Shown here: positions 28,988 to 37,399 of the stretch, piece after piece
Numbering within the stretch: position 1 is the stretch's first letter
Layout: each line of letters begins with the position of its first letter
From: Rhodobacteraceae bacterium DSL-40
GTDB lineage: Bacteria; Pseudomonadota; Alphaproteobacteria; Rhodobacterales; Rhodobacteraceae
Direction: 5' to 3'
Length of the DNA stretch: 64,000 bases
Assembly: GCA_003258405.1 (NCBI GenBank)
Contig: QKPN01000002.1
Span: forward strand, 496,001 to 560,000
Program-made: the position numbers and the translations under genes
The notes under the pieces: generated by a model
What the model was told of the DNA's origin: nothing
The model's database searches: none
The model's input: only the letters and a program-made list of their open reading frames with translations

Positions 28988-29896
28988 ATGACAAATCGAG
29001 TGACCAAGGCGGTCCTTCCCGTAGCGGGTTTCGGGACACGTTTCCTTCCGGCGACGAAGTCCGTGCCTAAGGAAATTCTTCCTCTGGTCGATCGGCCGCT
29101 CGTGCAATACGCGATCGACGAAGCACGCGCTGCCGGGATCAAGGAGTTCATCTTCGTGACGTCCCGCGGCAAGAGCGCGCTCGAGGATTACTTCGACAGC
29201 GCGCCCGAGCTCGAGCAGGCGCTGCTCGACGGCAAGAAGCATCACCTGATCGAACTGCTCAAGCAGACCAACATGGGCAGCGGCGCCGTTGCCTACATCC
29301 GCCAGCAGGAGCGCCGCGGCCTCGGCCATGCGGTATGGTGCGCCCGCCGCCTCATCGGCGACGAGCCCTTCGCGGTGATCCTGCCCGATGACGTGATCGA
29401 CGCCGATACCCCCTGCCTCCAGCAGATGGTCGAAGCCTATGCCGAGACCGGCGGCAACATGGTTGCGGCGATGGAAGTCGAGCACAGCCGCGTTTCCTCC
29501 TACGGCATCCTCGATGTCGAGGACGCCACCGCCGCCTCGATGAAGGTCCGCGGCATGGTCGAGAAGCCGCAGCCCGAGGATGCACCTTCCGACATGGCCG
29601 TGATCGGCCGCTACATCCTTTCGCCGCAGGTGCTGACCAATCTCGATTCGATGGACACCGGTGCCGGGGGAGAGATCCAGCTCACCGACGCCATCGCGGC
29701 CGAGATCGGGCGGAGCAACAACGTCTACGGCTACCGCTTCAAGGGCCGCCGCTTCGACTGCGGCTCGAAGTCGGGCTACCTCCAGGCGACCGTTGCCTTC
29801 GGCATGGCGCGCGAGGATCTGCGCGAGGAGTTCGAGGAATTCCTGCGCGGCTACCTCCAGGTCGATGTGCCGAAACCGGCGATGCGCGCCGTCTGA
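28988..29896 (+). CDS. galU: UTP-glucose-1-phosphate uridylyltransferase
   Basis: 302 residues. The nucleotide-binding VLPVAGFGTRFLPATKSVPK is at residues 8-27, with QQERRGLGHAVWCAR, VILPDDVI, the sugar-binding GMVEKPQPE and GGEIQLTDAI. GalU makes UDP-glucose for lipopolysaccharide, exopolysaccharide and glucan synthesis. ATG 28988 was chosen: a GGGG site lies 7 bp upstream, and the ATG/GTG codons at 28973-28978 sit inside that site. A strong bidirectional terminator follows. Confidence 0.95.
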   Translation: MTNRVTKAVLPVAGFGTRFLPATKSVPKEILPLVDRPLVQYAIDEARAAGIKEFIFVTSRGKSALEDYFDSAPELEQALLDGKKHHLIELLKQTNMGSGAVAYIRQQERRGLGHAVWCARRLIGDEPFAVILPDDVIDADTPCLQQMVEAYAETGGNMVAAMEVEHSRVSSYGILDVEDATAASMKVRGMVEKPQPEDAPSDMAVIGRYILSPQVLTNLDSMDTGAGGEIQLTDAIAAEIGRSNNVYGYRFKGRRFDCGSKSGYLQATVAFGMAREDLREEFEEFLRGYLQVDVPKPAMRAV

Positions 29897-29976
29897 GGTG
29901 CGATAGGGCACGCCGGCCCGTTTCGGGGCCGGCGGCCTTTCGCGCCTGCCGGCGGGCCCGGCTGATATCCGCCATC

Positions 29977-30028
29977 CAAACAGAGAAACGCCCGGTGCAG
30001 GATCCTGCACCGGGCGTTTCTCTGTTTG
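29977..30028. terminator. Perfect 52-bp palindrome, probable bidirectional terminator of galU and ptsN
   Basis: Two 26-bp arms (29977-30002 and 30003-30028) are exact reverse complements with no spacer. The core is a GC-rich stem (CGCCCGGTGCAGGA and its complement) and both ends run into AAACAGAGAAA / TTTCTCTGTTT, giving a U-rich tail in each direction. It lies between the converging genes galU (ends 29896) and ptsN (ends 30107). A second, smaller GC hairpin (GCCGGCCC...GGGGCCGGC) lies at about 29912-29932 behind galU. Confidence 0.85.
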
Positions 30029-30106
30029 CGCTCGTTCCGGTCTGATGTGCCCCGGATGGGGCGGCTGCCCCGGAGGTGTCCGCCTCGGCGGAGGGACCCC
30101 CGGGGC

Positions 30107-30571
30107 TCAGGCCGCCTGTGAGCCCCTCTCTTCCGTCAGGATCGCGTAGAGCGCCGACGGTTCGAAGGTGGATCGGAGTTTGGCGCAGACCGCCTCGCTG
30201 CGCAGGGTCCGCGACACCCGCGCAAGCGCCTTGAGATGCTCGGCCCCGGCCGCCTCAGGGGCGAAGAGGGCAAAGACCAGATCGACCGGCTGGCGGTCGA
30301 TCGCCTCGAAATCCACGGGCTTCTCGAGCCGGACGAAGAGCCCCTTCACCTGTTTCACATCGCCGAAACGGGCATGGGGAATGCCGACACCGCGCCCAAC
30401 CCCGGTGGGGCCGAGCGCCTCGCGTTCCATGAGAGCACTGTAGGTGGCTGCGGAAGGCAGACCGTAGACGGATTCCGCCATATCGGCGATGTCCTGAAGC
30501 AGCCGCTTCTTGCTCGTCGCCTTGAGTGGAGCCCTTACGGCCTCCACGCTGATGATATCCGAAAGCTCCAT
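30107..30571 (-). CDS. ptsN: PTS IIA-like nitrogen regulatory protein PtsN
   Basis: 154 residues of the mannitol/fructose-type EIIA domain. The phosphorylatable His66 lies in RGVGIPHARF, and VDLVFALFAPEAAGAEHLKALARVSR is the family core. EIIA-Ntr is phosphorylated through PTSNtr and regulates potassium and nitrogen responses instead of transporting sugar. It is the last gene of the lptCAB-rpoN-hpf-ptsN cluster, the standard order in proteobacteria; hpf ends 29 bp upstream. Confidence 0.95.
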   Translation of the reverse strand: MELSDIISVEAVRAPLKATSKKRLLQDIADMAESVYGLPSAATYSALMEREALGPTGVGRGVGIPHARFGDVKQVKGLFVRLEKPVDFEAIDRQPVDLVFALFAPEAAGAEHLKALARVSRTLRSEAVCAKLRSTFEPSALYAILTEERGSQAA

Positions 30572-30600
30572 CGACTGGGCTCCCTTACCACAAATCGTGT

Positions 30601-31176
30601 CTACTGGGAATTCCGCGGATCGATCCAGCCAATGTTCCCGTCTTCACGGGTGTAGACAACATTCACGCCGCCATGTTTCTCGTTGCGGAAAACGAGAAGC
30701 GGTGCGCCAGCGAGTTCCATCTGCATCACGGCCTCGCCGACCGAGAGATTGGGGACGCGCGTCTCCATCTCAGCGATGATGACCGGCTGCAGGGTCTCGG
30801 GCTCCGCATCTTCCGCATGGTCGTTGCCGGCGAGGATGTAGGACGGGGCGCCGATGGCCTCGATCGGATTCTCGCGGCTGCGGTGGTGATCCTTCAGCCG
30901 GCGCTTGTAGCGCCGCAGCTGCTTGTCCATCCGCTCGGTGCAGCCTTCGAACGAGGCGTAGATCTCGTTCGCACGCGACTTTGCCTGAACGGTGAGCCCT
31001 GTCGGAAGGTGTACCGAAAGGTCAGAGACGAATTCGTGCGCCTCCTTCGAAAAGGTCACGACGGCCTCCACGGGGCGGTCGAAATATTTTCCGACCGCTT
31101 CCTCGAGCCTGTCCTCGACGTGAGTACGCAGCGCGTCTCCCACGTCGATCTGTTTTCCGCTGACCTGTATGCGCAT
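30601..31176 (-). CDS. hpf: Long-form ribosome hibernation-promoting factor
   Basis: 191 residues from MRIQVSGKQIDVGDALRTHVE. The N-terminal S30AE/HPF domain covers about 1-105, with the basic patch RYKRRLKDHHR. The C-terminal dimerisation domain, about 130-190, has MSVGEAVMQM-like SVGEAVMQMELAGAPLLVFRNEKHGGVNVVYTREDGNIGWIDP. The length marks it as the long form, which makes 100S ribosome dimers without RMF. A GGGGGG run precedes the start. rpoN ends 128 bp upstream, and ptsN follows. Confidence 0.95.
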   Translation of the reverse strand: MRIQVSGKQIDVGDALRTHVEDRLEEAVGKYFDRPVEAVVTFSKEAHEFVSDLSVHLPTGLTVQAKSRANEIYASFEGCTERMDKQLRRYKRRLKDHHRSRENPIEAIGAPSYILAGNDHAEDAEPETLQPVIIAEMETRVPNLSVGEAVMQMELAGAPLLVFRNEKHGGVNVVYTREDGNIGWIDPRNSQ

Positions 31177-31304
31177 GTGTTTCTTACCCCCCCGAACGTA
31201 TGCCTGTGGCTCGGCTCGGATCTGCCAATACGGGCGGACCCTATGGACGGGCTCCCTTGTCTTGTCAACCGCCGAGGCCCGCGCAGGTTGTGCACCGGAA
31301 TCCT

Positions 31305-32633
31305 TTATATCCCGGAAAGACCTATCTTTCTGCGCCGGCGCTCGACCGAGGAAGGTATGCCCAGCACTGTACGGTATTTCGCAACCGTCCTTCGCGCAAT
31401 ATCTATCCCTTCCTCCTTGAGGAGCGCGACGAGCGTATCGTCCGAAAGCGGCTTCGCCGGCTTTTCCGCCTCCACCATCGCGCGAATGCGGGTCTGCACC
31501 GCCGTGGCCGAATGCGCCTCGCCGCCCGAGGCAGACGGGATCGCGGAGCTGAAGAAGAACCGCAGCTCGAAGACCCCCTGATCGCAGGCCAGATACTTGC
31601 TCGCGGCAACTCGGCTGATGGTCGATTCGTGCACACCAATCCGGTCCGCAACCGCGCGCTGCGTGAGCGGACGCATCGCCGCGACCCCATCGCTGAAGAA
31701 GCGCTCCTGCTGGAGCACGATCTCGGTTGCCACCTTGAGGATGGTCCGGGCCCGCTGCTCGAGCGCGCGCACCAGCCAGTTCGCGCTGCTGCGGCATTCG
31801 GAGATGAAGGCGCGGGCGCTCGTGGTGTCGCTGCCAAGATCGGCGACATAGGCGTTGTCGACAAGCACGCGGGGCAGGGTTTCGGTGTTGAGCTCGACCG
31901 AGAGCCCGGCGGGCCCCCGCGTGACGTAGATATCCGGCACCGCGGCCTGCACGGGCGCCGCGCCGAAGCGCAGGCCCGGTTTCGGATCGAGCGCGCGGAG
32001 CTCGTCGAGCATGTCGGAGATATCCTCGGCATCGACGCCGCAGAGCCGTTCGAGATCCTCCCGCCGCCCCTTTGCGGTGAGATGGAGGTTCGCGAGCAAC
32101 GCCTCCATCGCCGGATCCAGCCGGTCGCGCTCGCGGAGCTGGAGCGCAAGGCATTCCTGGAGCGTGCGCGCCCCGACCCCCGTCGGCTCGCAGGCCTGCA
32201 CCGCGCGGAGGCCGCGGGCGATCTGCGGCATGGTGAGCCGGTGCCGCTCCGCGATTTCCTGGGGTGGCACGCGCAGGTAGCCGTCGTCCTCGAGCTCGTC
32301 TGCGAGGATGAGGGCCGCCTCGAGCGTCGCCTCGTCGAGCCGCATGAACCTGAGCTGGGCCTGGATGTTCTCCCAGAGCGTCGTGTCGGCCGCCACACGC
32401 TGGATCATGTCGTCGGCGGTGGTATCCCCCGATCCACCGCCACCGGGCGCTGCAGGGCCTGTGAGCGGCGCTGCGGGCCGGATGTCGATGAGGGGGTTCT
32501 TCTCGACCTCGGCCGAGACATATTCCGCCAGCTCCACATTCGACATCTGCAGCAGCTTGATGGATTGCTGGAGCTGAGGGGTCATCACCAGCGTCTGCTG
32601 CTGGCGGAACTCCATGCGGGGGCTCAGTGCCAT
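31305..32633 (-). CDS. rpoN: RNA polymerase sigma-54 factor RpoN
   Basis: 442 residues. Region I is Gln-rich (MEFRQQQTLVMTPQLQQSIKLLQMSN), region III has the helix-turn-helix VHESTISRVAASKYL and the C-terminal RpoN box reads ARRTVAKYR, followed by LGIPSSVERRR. Sigma-54 recognises -24/-12 promoters and needs an AAA+ activator. The location behind lptB and before hpf/ptsN suggests this is the housekeeping nitrogen-type copy and not a flagellar or nif paralogue; whether other rpoN genes exist cannot be seen. Confidence 0.96.
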   Translation of the reverse strand: MALSPRMEFRQQQTLVMTPQLQQSIKLLQMSNVELAEYVSAEVEKNPLIDIRPAAPLTGPAAPGGGGSGDTTADDMIQRVAADTTLWENIQAQLRFMRLDEATLEAALILADELEDDGYLRVPPQEIAERHRLTMPQIARGLRAVQACEPTGVGARTLQECLALQLRERDRLDPAMEALLANLHLTAKGRREDLERLCGVDAEDISDMLDELRALDPKPGLRFGAAPVQAAVPDIYVTRGPAGLSVELNTETLPRVLVDNAYVADLGSDTTSARAFISECRSSANWLVRALEQRARTILKVATEIVLQQERFFSDGVAAMRPLTQRAVADRIGVHESTISRVAASKYLACDQGVFELRFFFSSAIPSASGGEAHSATAVQTRIRAMVEAEKPAKPLSDDTLVALLKEEGIDIARRTVAKYRTVLGIPSSVERRRRKIGLSGI

Positions 32634-32672
32634 GGGCGCTCCCCTTTCATGACGTGGGCCAGCCGATTCCGG

Positions 32673-33437
32673 CTACATCTGGAAGTTCTCACCCAAGTAG
32701 ACCCGCCGCACATTTTCGTCCTGAACGACCTCCTCGGGCGTGCCCGTCATCAGGACGCTGCCGCCGTGGAGGATATAGGCACGATCCACGATTTCCAGCG
32801 TTTCTCGCACGTTGTGATCGGTGATGAGCACCCCGATCCCGCGGTCCTTGAGATGCCGCACCAGCGCGCGGATGTCGCTCACCGCCAGCGGATCGACGCC
32901 CGCGAAAGGCTCGTCGAGCAGGACGAACTTCGGCTGCGAGGCAAGGCAGCGCGCGATCTCCACGCGGCGCCGCTCGCCGCCCGAGAGCGCGACCGCCGGG
33001 GTGCGCCGCAGATGGGTTATGGAGAATTCGCCCATGAGCTCGTCGAGCATCTCGTGCTGTTTTTCCGGGTCGCGGATGGTGAGCTGGAGGATCGAGCGGA
33101 TGTTGTCCGCCACCGTCAGCCCGCGGAAGATCGAGGCCTCCTGCGGCAGATAGCCGATGCCGATCCGCGCCCGGCGATACATCGGCAGCCAGGTGACATC
33201 GCGCCCGTCGACCATGACCGTGCCCGCATCGGGTGGCACGAGACCGGCGATGGCGTAGAAGCAGGTCGTCTTGCCCGCACCGTTCGGCCCGAGCAGCGCG
33301 GCCACCTCGCCGCGGTGTACCGAGAGCGAGACATCGCGCAGCACCGGCCGCCGCCGGTAGCTCTTGGCAAGCCCGATGACATGGAGGCCGCCGTCGGCCG
33401 CGTGGCTTTCCACCACCGGGTCGGGAACAGCCCTCAT
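32673..33437 (-). CDS. lptB: LPS export ABC transporter ATP-binding protein LptB
   Basis: 254 residues. Walker A LLGPNGAGKTTCFYAIAG, signature LSGGERRRVEIARCLA, Walker B FVLLDEPFAGVDP and the H-loop ITDHNVRETL are all intact; GYLPQEASIFRGLTVADN is the LptB-type Q-loop. With LptFG it powers LPS extraction from the inner membrane. The ATG overlaps the lptA stop by 4 bp. rpoN follows after 39 bp. Confidence 0.96.
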   Translation of the reverse strand: MRAVPDPVVESHAADGGLHVIGLAKSYRRRPVLRDVSLSVHRGEVAALLGPNGAGKTTCFYAIAGLVPPDAGTVMVDGRDVTWLPMYRRARIGIGYLPQEASIFRGLTVADNIRSILQLTIRDPEKQHEMLDELMGEFSITHLRRTPAVALSGGERRRVEIARCLASQPKFVLLDEPFAGVDPLAVSDIRALVRHLKDRGIGVLITDHNVRETLEIVDRAYILHGGSVLMTGTPEEVVQDENVRRVYLGENFQM

Positions 33438-33940
33438 TGCGTGGTGCCCGGATTGAAGACGGTGCGCACCCGCCCCTCGAACCGCGCCGTGCCGGAGGTG
33501 AGATCGAGCTGCATCGATTCGCTTGCCAGTGCGTTCGGCCCCTGGGTCAGCAGGACATTGCCCTGCATGTCGATGACCCCCCGGGCCACCTCGTAGGTCG
33601 CGCGATCGGCCTCCGCCGCCTCCTGGCCATTGGTGACGGTGACCGTCCCTTCGGCCTCCAGCCGCGAGATCTGCCCGCCCTGGCCCGCCTCGGTCTCGGC
33701 ATATTCGACCTGGATGCGATCGGCGCCCATCTTCAGAACCCCCTGCGCCACCCGCACGGTGCCGGTGAAGACCGCGGTTCCGGCGGCCTGATCGAGGTCG
33801 AGATGCTCGGCCGAGACCTCGACCGGCTTGCTCGTGTCGATCTTCTCCGTCCCGAAGGCGACCGATGTCTGCTGCGCGGCGACAGGGCCCCCGAGCAGGG
33901 AGAGCAGGGCAAGCGGGAGAAGGGCGTGTCGGGCGATCAT
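33434..33940 (-). CDS. lptA: LPS transport periplasmic protein LptA
   Basis: 168 residues. A signal peptide (ARHALLPLALLSLLGGPVAA) is followed by an OstA/LptA beta-jellyroll, with KPVEVSAEHLDLDQAAGTAVFTG, KMGADRIQVEY and GNVLLTQGPN. LptA bridges the periplasm between LptC and the outer-membrane LptD. It overlaps lptC and lptB by 4 bp on either side, so the three are coupled. Confidence 0.93.
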   Translation of the reverse strand: MIARHALLPLALLSLLGGPVAAQQTSVAFGTEKIDTSKPVEVSAEHLDLDQAAGTAVFTGTVRVAQGVLKMGADRIQVEYAETEAGQGGQISRLEAEGTVTVTNGQEAAEADRATYEVARGVIDMQGNVLLTQGPNALASESMQLDLTSGTARFEGRVRTVFNPGTTQ

Positions 33941-34575
33941 CTGGGCGTATCCGTGTCCTGAGCTCCGGCGTCGGGCGGATCGTATATGACACGCACGCCA
34001 TTTCCGAATGAAAAGAGGCGGATATCCTTTTCCGCCCCCGAGGGCGCGATCCGAAGCGTGCCCGAGGCGATATCGCCGAACGGCCCGGTGGTCTGGACCT
34101 CGTCGCTGCCCTCGATGATGCCCTTCGCGAGGTCGATCGAGAGCCGGTCGGCGGCGAGATCGTAGCCATTCGCGCCCTGGAGGCGCACATCGCCCGCAAG
34201 CTCCAGGATCTGGCTTGCGATCTCGAGTTCGCCGCCCTGCGCGGTCACGTCGAGCCGCTGGCCGTCGGCGAAGGTGATCTCGCCCGCGAGATTGGTGATC
34301 GAGGCCCGCGTCGGCGGCGCGGCATCAGGCTGCACCAGATCGGCGGTGAACCGGAACCGGTCGCCGGAGCGGGTGGTGCCGGTGAAGGTCGGGTTGCTGA
34401 TCTGCAGACCCTGGCCGAGCCGGTCGAGATCGGTCTCGGAAAAGATGATCTCCCCACCCTGATCCCCATCCGGCTGGATCAGGAAGATGCTCAGCAGCAT
34501 GGCTGCGGCGATGAGCGGAAGGCCCACCTTCAGGATGGCGACGATCCGTGTGTGCAGCCCCGGCCCCTGCGCCAT
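33937..34575 (-). CDS. lptC: LPS export system protein LptC
   Basis: 212 residues. One N-terminal membrane anchor (RIVAILKVGLPLIAAAMLLSIFLI) precedes a periplasmic beta-jellyroll with ISNPTFTGTTRSGDRFRFTADL, typical of alphaproteobacterial LptC (YrbK family). It receives LPS from LptBFG and passes it to LptA. It starts 3 bp after the kdsD stop and overlaps lptA by 4 bp. Confidence 0.9.
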   Translation of the reverse strand: MAQGPGLHTRIVAILKVGLPLIAAAMLLSIFLIQPDGDQGGEIIFSETDLDRLGQGLQISNPTFTGTTRSGDRFRFTADLVQPDAAPPTRASITNLAGEITFADGQRLDVTAQGGELEIASQILELAGDVRLQGANGYDLAADRLSIDLAKGIIEGSDEVQTTGPFGDIASGTLRIAPSGAEKDIRLFSFGNGVRVIYDPPDAGAQDTDTPR

Positions 34576-34578
34576 GGC

Positions 34579-35577
34579 TCAGGTCACGCCGGCGCGCAGG
34601 CAGTCGTGCACATGCAGGATGCCCACCGGACGCTTGGGCGCGTCGCCGGCGACGGCGAAGAGACAGGTGATCTTCTTCGCGTTCATGACCCCAAGCGCCT
34701 CGGAGGCCAGCGCCTCGGCCGTGATCGTCGAGGGATGGCGCGTCATCACGTCCTCGACCCGCCGCTCGAGCAGCCCGTCGAGATTGCGCCGCAGGTCGCC
34801 GTCGGTGACGATCCCGGCCAGCGCCCCCGCGCCATCGGTGACGCCGACGACGCCGAAGCCCTTGCGCGTCATCTCGATCAGCGCCTCGCCCATGCCGGTG
34901 CCCGCGGGCACGAGCGGCAGTTCCTCGCCGCTGTGCATGAGATGGCCGACCGTCGCGAGCCGCGCTCCGAGCCGACCGCCGGGATGGAAGGCGCGGAAAT
35001 CCTCCGGGGTGAACTCGCGATGCTCCATGAGGGCGACCGCGAGCGCATCGCCGAGCGCGAGCGTCATCGTCGTCGAGGTGGTGGGGGCGAGCCCGACCGA
35101 ACAGGCCTCGGCTGCGGGCGGCAGGGTGAGCCGGATGTCCGACTGGCGCATGAGCGTGCTCTCGGCCCGGCTCGCGATGCCGATGAGCGGGATCCCGAAG
35201 CGGCGGCAATAGGCGATCATGTCGGAAAGCTCGGCCGTCTCACCCGAATTGGAGAGCAGCATCACCACGTCATCGGTGGTGATCATGCCGAGATCGCCGT
35301 GGCTCGCCTCCGCGGGATGGACGAACATCGCCGGCGTGCCGGTCGAGGCGAAGGTCGCGGCGATCTTGCGCGCGACATGCCCCGACTTGCCCATGCCCGA
35401 GACGATGAGCCGCCCCGGCGCGCGCAGCACGGCCTCGATCGCGCGGGCAAACGGTGCGCCGAGCCCGTCCGCCAGCGATTCGCTCAAGAGCTCGAGCGCA
35501 GAGGCTTCGACATCGATCACGCGGCGCCCGGTCGCGATGAGCCGTTCGGGATCGGGCAGGGTGGGCGCGTGCTTCAT
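34579..35577 (-). CDS. kdsD: D-arabinose-5-phosphate isomerase KdsD
   Basis: 332 residues. The SIS sugar-isomerase domain (about 35-185) contains VSGMGKSGHVARKIAATFASTG and HPAEASHGDLGMI; two CBS domains follow (VGVTDGAGALAGIVTDGDLRR). It converts ribulose 5-phosphate to arabinose 5-phosphate, the first step of KDO synthesis. Its position upstream of lptCAB links KDO supply to LPS transport. MKHAPTLPD is the best start; the upstream open frame is a shadow of rnd. Confidence 0.95.
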   Translation of the reverse strand: MKHAPTLPDPERLIATGRRVIDVEASALELLSESLADGLGAPFARAIEAVLRAPGRLIVSGMGKSGHVARKIAATFASTGTPAMFVHPAEASHGDLGMITTDDVVMLLSNSGETAELSDMIAYCRRFGIPLIGIASRAESTLMRQSDIRLTLPPAAEACSVGLAPTTSTTMTLALGDALAVALMEHREFTPEDFRAFHPGGRLGARLATVGHLMHSGEELPLVPAGTGMGEALIEMTRKGFGVVGVTDGAGALAGIVTDGDLRRNLDGLLERRVEDVMTRHPSTITAEALASEALGVMNAKKITCLFAVAGDAPKRPVGILHVHDCLRAGVT

Positions 35578-35590
35578 CGGCCCCGCTCCT

Positions 35591-36205
35591 TCAGGAATGT
35601 GCGAAGATGTCCTGCTCGTCCCAGCCCGCAATGTCGAGCGCGGCGCGATGGGGCAGGAAGTCGAAACAGGCCCGCGCGAGCTCCGTGCGGCCCTCGCGGG
35701 CGAGGCGGGCATCGAGCACCGCCTTCAGCCGGTGAAGGTAGAGCACGTCCGAGGCGGCATACTCGAGCTGCGCAGCCGTCAGATCCTTCGCGCCCCAGTC
35801 GCTCGACTGCTGCTGTTTCGAGATATCGACCTCGATGAGCTCGCGGGTGAGCTCCTTGAGCCCGTGCCGGTCGGTATAGGTCCGCACGAGCTTCGAGGCG
35901 ATCTTGGTGCAGTAGACCGGCGTGGTCAGCACACCGAAGCGGTGCAGCAGCACCGCGATGTCGAACCGGCCGAAATGGAAGAGCTTGAGCTGCTTCGGAT
36001 TGGCCAGCATCCTGCAGAGATTCGGCGCCTCGGTCTGGCCCTGACGGATCTGGACCATGTGCGCATCGCCGTCACCGGCGGAAAGCTGGACGAGGCAGAG
36101 ACGGTCGCGGTGCGGCACGAGCCCCATGGTCTCGCTGTCGATCGCAACGACGGGGCTGAGATCGAGCCCGTCCGGCAGATCGCCCTTGTGAAGGTGGTTT
36201 GCCAT
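35591..36205 (-). CDS. rnd: Ribonuclease D-type 3'-5' exonuclease
   Basis: 204 residues consisting of the DEDDy exonuclease domain only: VVAIDSETMGL (ExoI), LFHFGRFDIAVLL (ExoII) and YAASDVLYLHRL (ExoIII Tyr/Asp). E. coli RNase D is about 375 residues with HRDC domains, which are absent here; the short form is common in alphaproteobacteria. It probably trims tRNA 3' ends. It starts about 70 bp downstream of a tRNA-Leu gene on the same strand and lies 13 bp upstream of kdsD. Confidence 0.92.
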   Translation of the reverse strand: MANHLHKGDLPDGLDLSPVVAIDSETMGLVPHRDRLCLVQLSAGDGDAHMVQIRQGQTEAPNLCRMLANPKQLKLFHFGRFDIAVLLHRFGVLTTPVYCTKIASKLVRTYTDRHGLKELTRELIEVDISKQQQSSDWGAKDLTAAQLEYAASDVLYLHRLKAVLDARLAREGRTELARACFDFLPHRAALDIAGWDEQDIFAHS

Positions 36206-36272
36206 GGAGGTCTCCGTCCGCTCCCTGTCGCCGCGCCCGTAATCAGCGGCGCGCGGGCCCGCGCGGAGATCT

Positions 36273-36359
<87 letters not shown>

Positions 36360-36494
36360 AGGTGCCGTCAGTGGCGGGGATGTATCGCCCGCGCCGGGCA
36401 GTGTCAACGGGCCGCGCCCGGCTTCGCGCGGAAAAATCGTGCCTTTCCGCGGCGGGATTGACAGGCCGCCGGCTGCCGGCCCAGCCTCTGCGTC

Positions 36495-37397
36495 ATGACG
36501 GATCACGAACTTCATTCGGCCTGGATCGATACGAGCGGCCGGACGGGCGGCGAAACCGGCGACCGGCCGGTCTTTCCCTGGTGGAGCCTCACGAAAACCG
36601 CGATCGCAACCTGCGTGATGCAGCGCGCGGAGGCGGGCAAGGCCGATCTCGATGCCGCGCTGCCCGATGCGCCCTATAGCCTGCGCCAGCTCCTCCAGCA
36701 CCGCGCGGGCCTGCCCGATTATGGCGGGCTCGCGGCCTATCACCTCGCGGTGCGGCGTGGCGACCTGCCCTGGCAGCGCTGGCAGCTCCTCGCCGCCGCG
36801 GGCGCGGAAACGCAGGCCTGGCCCCCCGGCACGCGCTTTGCCTATTCCAACATTGGCTATCTCTACCTGCGCGAATGGCTCGAGGAACAGGAGAGCGCTC
36901 CGCTTGCCGAGATCCTTGCCCGCAGGATCGCGGCGCCGCTCGGGCTCGCTTCCACCCGACTGGCCGAAACGCCGGAAGCGTTTGCCGCGGTCCACTGGCC
37001 CGCGCTCGAAGGCTACGATCCCGGCTGGGTCTACCACGGCTGCCTGATCGGCCCGGCGCTCGAGGCGGCGCGTTTCGTGCACGGCCTTGCCACGGGCGCG
37101 CTGGTCGCGCCCGAAACCCTGGAGGAGATGCGCCGCCCGCTGCCCGTCGGCGGCCCGATGGGTGCACGGCCCTGGCGCACGCCCGGCTACGGCCTCGGGC
37201 TCATGGCGGGTGGCATGAGCGGGGCAGGGCGCGTCTTCGGTCATTCAGGCGGCGGCCCGTTCTCGACGAACGCGGTCTATCACCTGATGGACGCCACCCC
37301 GCCCCTCACCATCGCCTGTTTCGCAGGGGAAGAGGACGAGAGCTCCGCCGAGGCCGGCGTCGTGCGGGTGGGCCGCGCCATCGGCGCGCTCGCCTGA
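36495..37397 (+). CDS. Serine hydrolase, beta-lactamase (class C-like) family
   Basis: 300 residues. Catalytic motifs of the penicilloyl-serine hydrolase fold: WWSLTKTAIA (SxxK), FAYSNIGYLYL (YxN) and FGHSGGGP (HxG-type third motif). The middle LRQLLQHRAGLPDYGG is typical of Beta-lactamase family (PF00144) esterases/peptidases. No signal peptide is seen, so it is probably cytoplasmic. Substrate unknown. It converges on the DUF808 gene with 2 bp between stops. Confidence 0.88.
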   Translation: MTDHELHSAWIDTSGRTGGETGDRPVFPWWSLTKTAIATCVMQRAEAGKADLDAALPDAPYSLRQLLQHRAGLPDYGGLAAYHLAVRRGDLPWQRWQLLAAAGAETQAWPPGTRFAYSNIGYLYLREWLEEQESAPLAEILARRIAAPLGLASTRLAETPEAFAAVHWPALEGYDPGWVYHGCLIGPALEAARFVHGLATGALVAPETLEEMRRPLPVGGPMGARPWRTPGYGLGLMAGGMSGAGRVFGHSGGGPFSTNAVYHLMDATPPLTIACFAGEEDESSAEAGVVRVGRAIGALA

Positions 37398-37399
37398 GC

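Noticed and set aside
30351-30365. parS half-like sequence in ptsN (TGTTTCACATCG)
   Set aside because: Only the left half matches; it is coding sequence without a palindrome.
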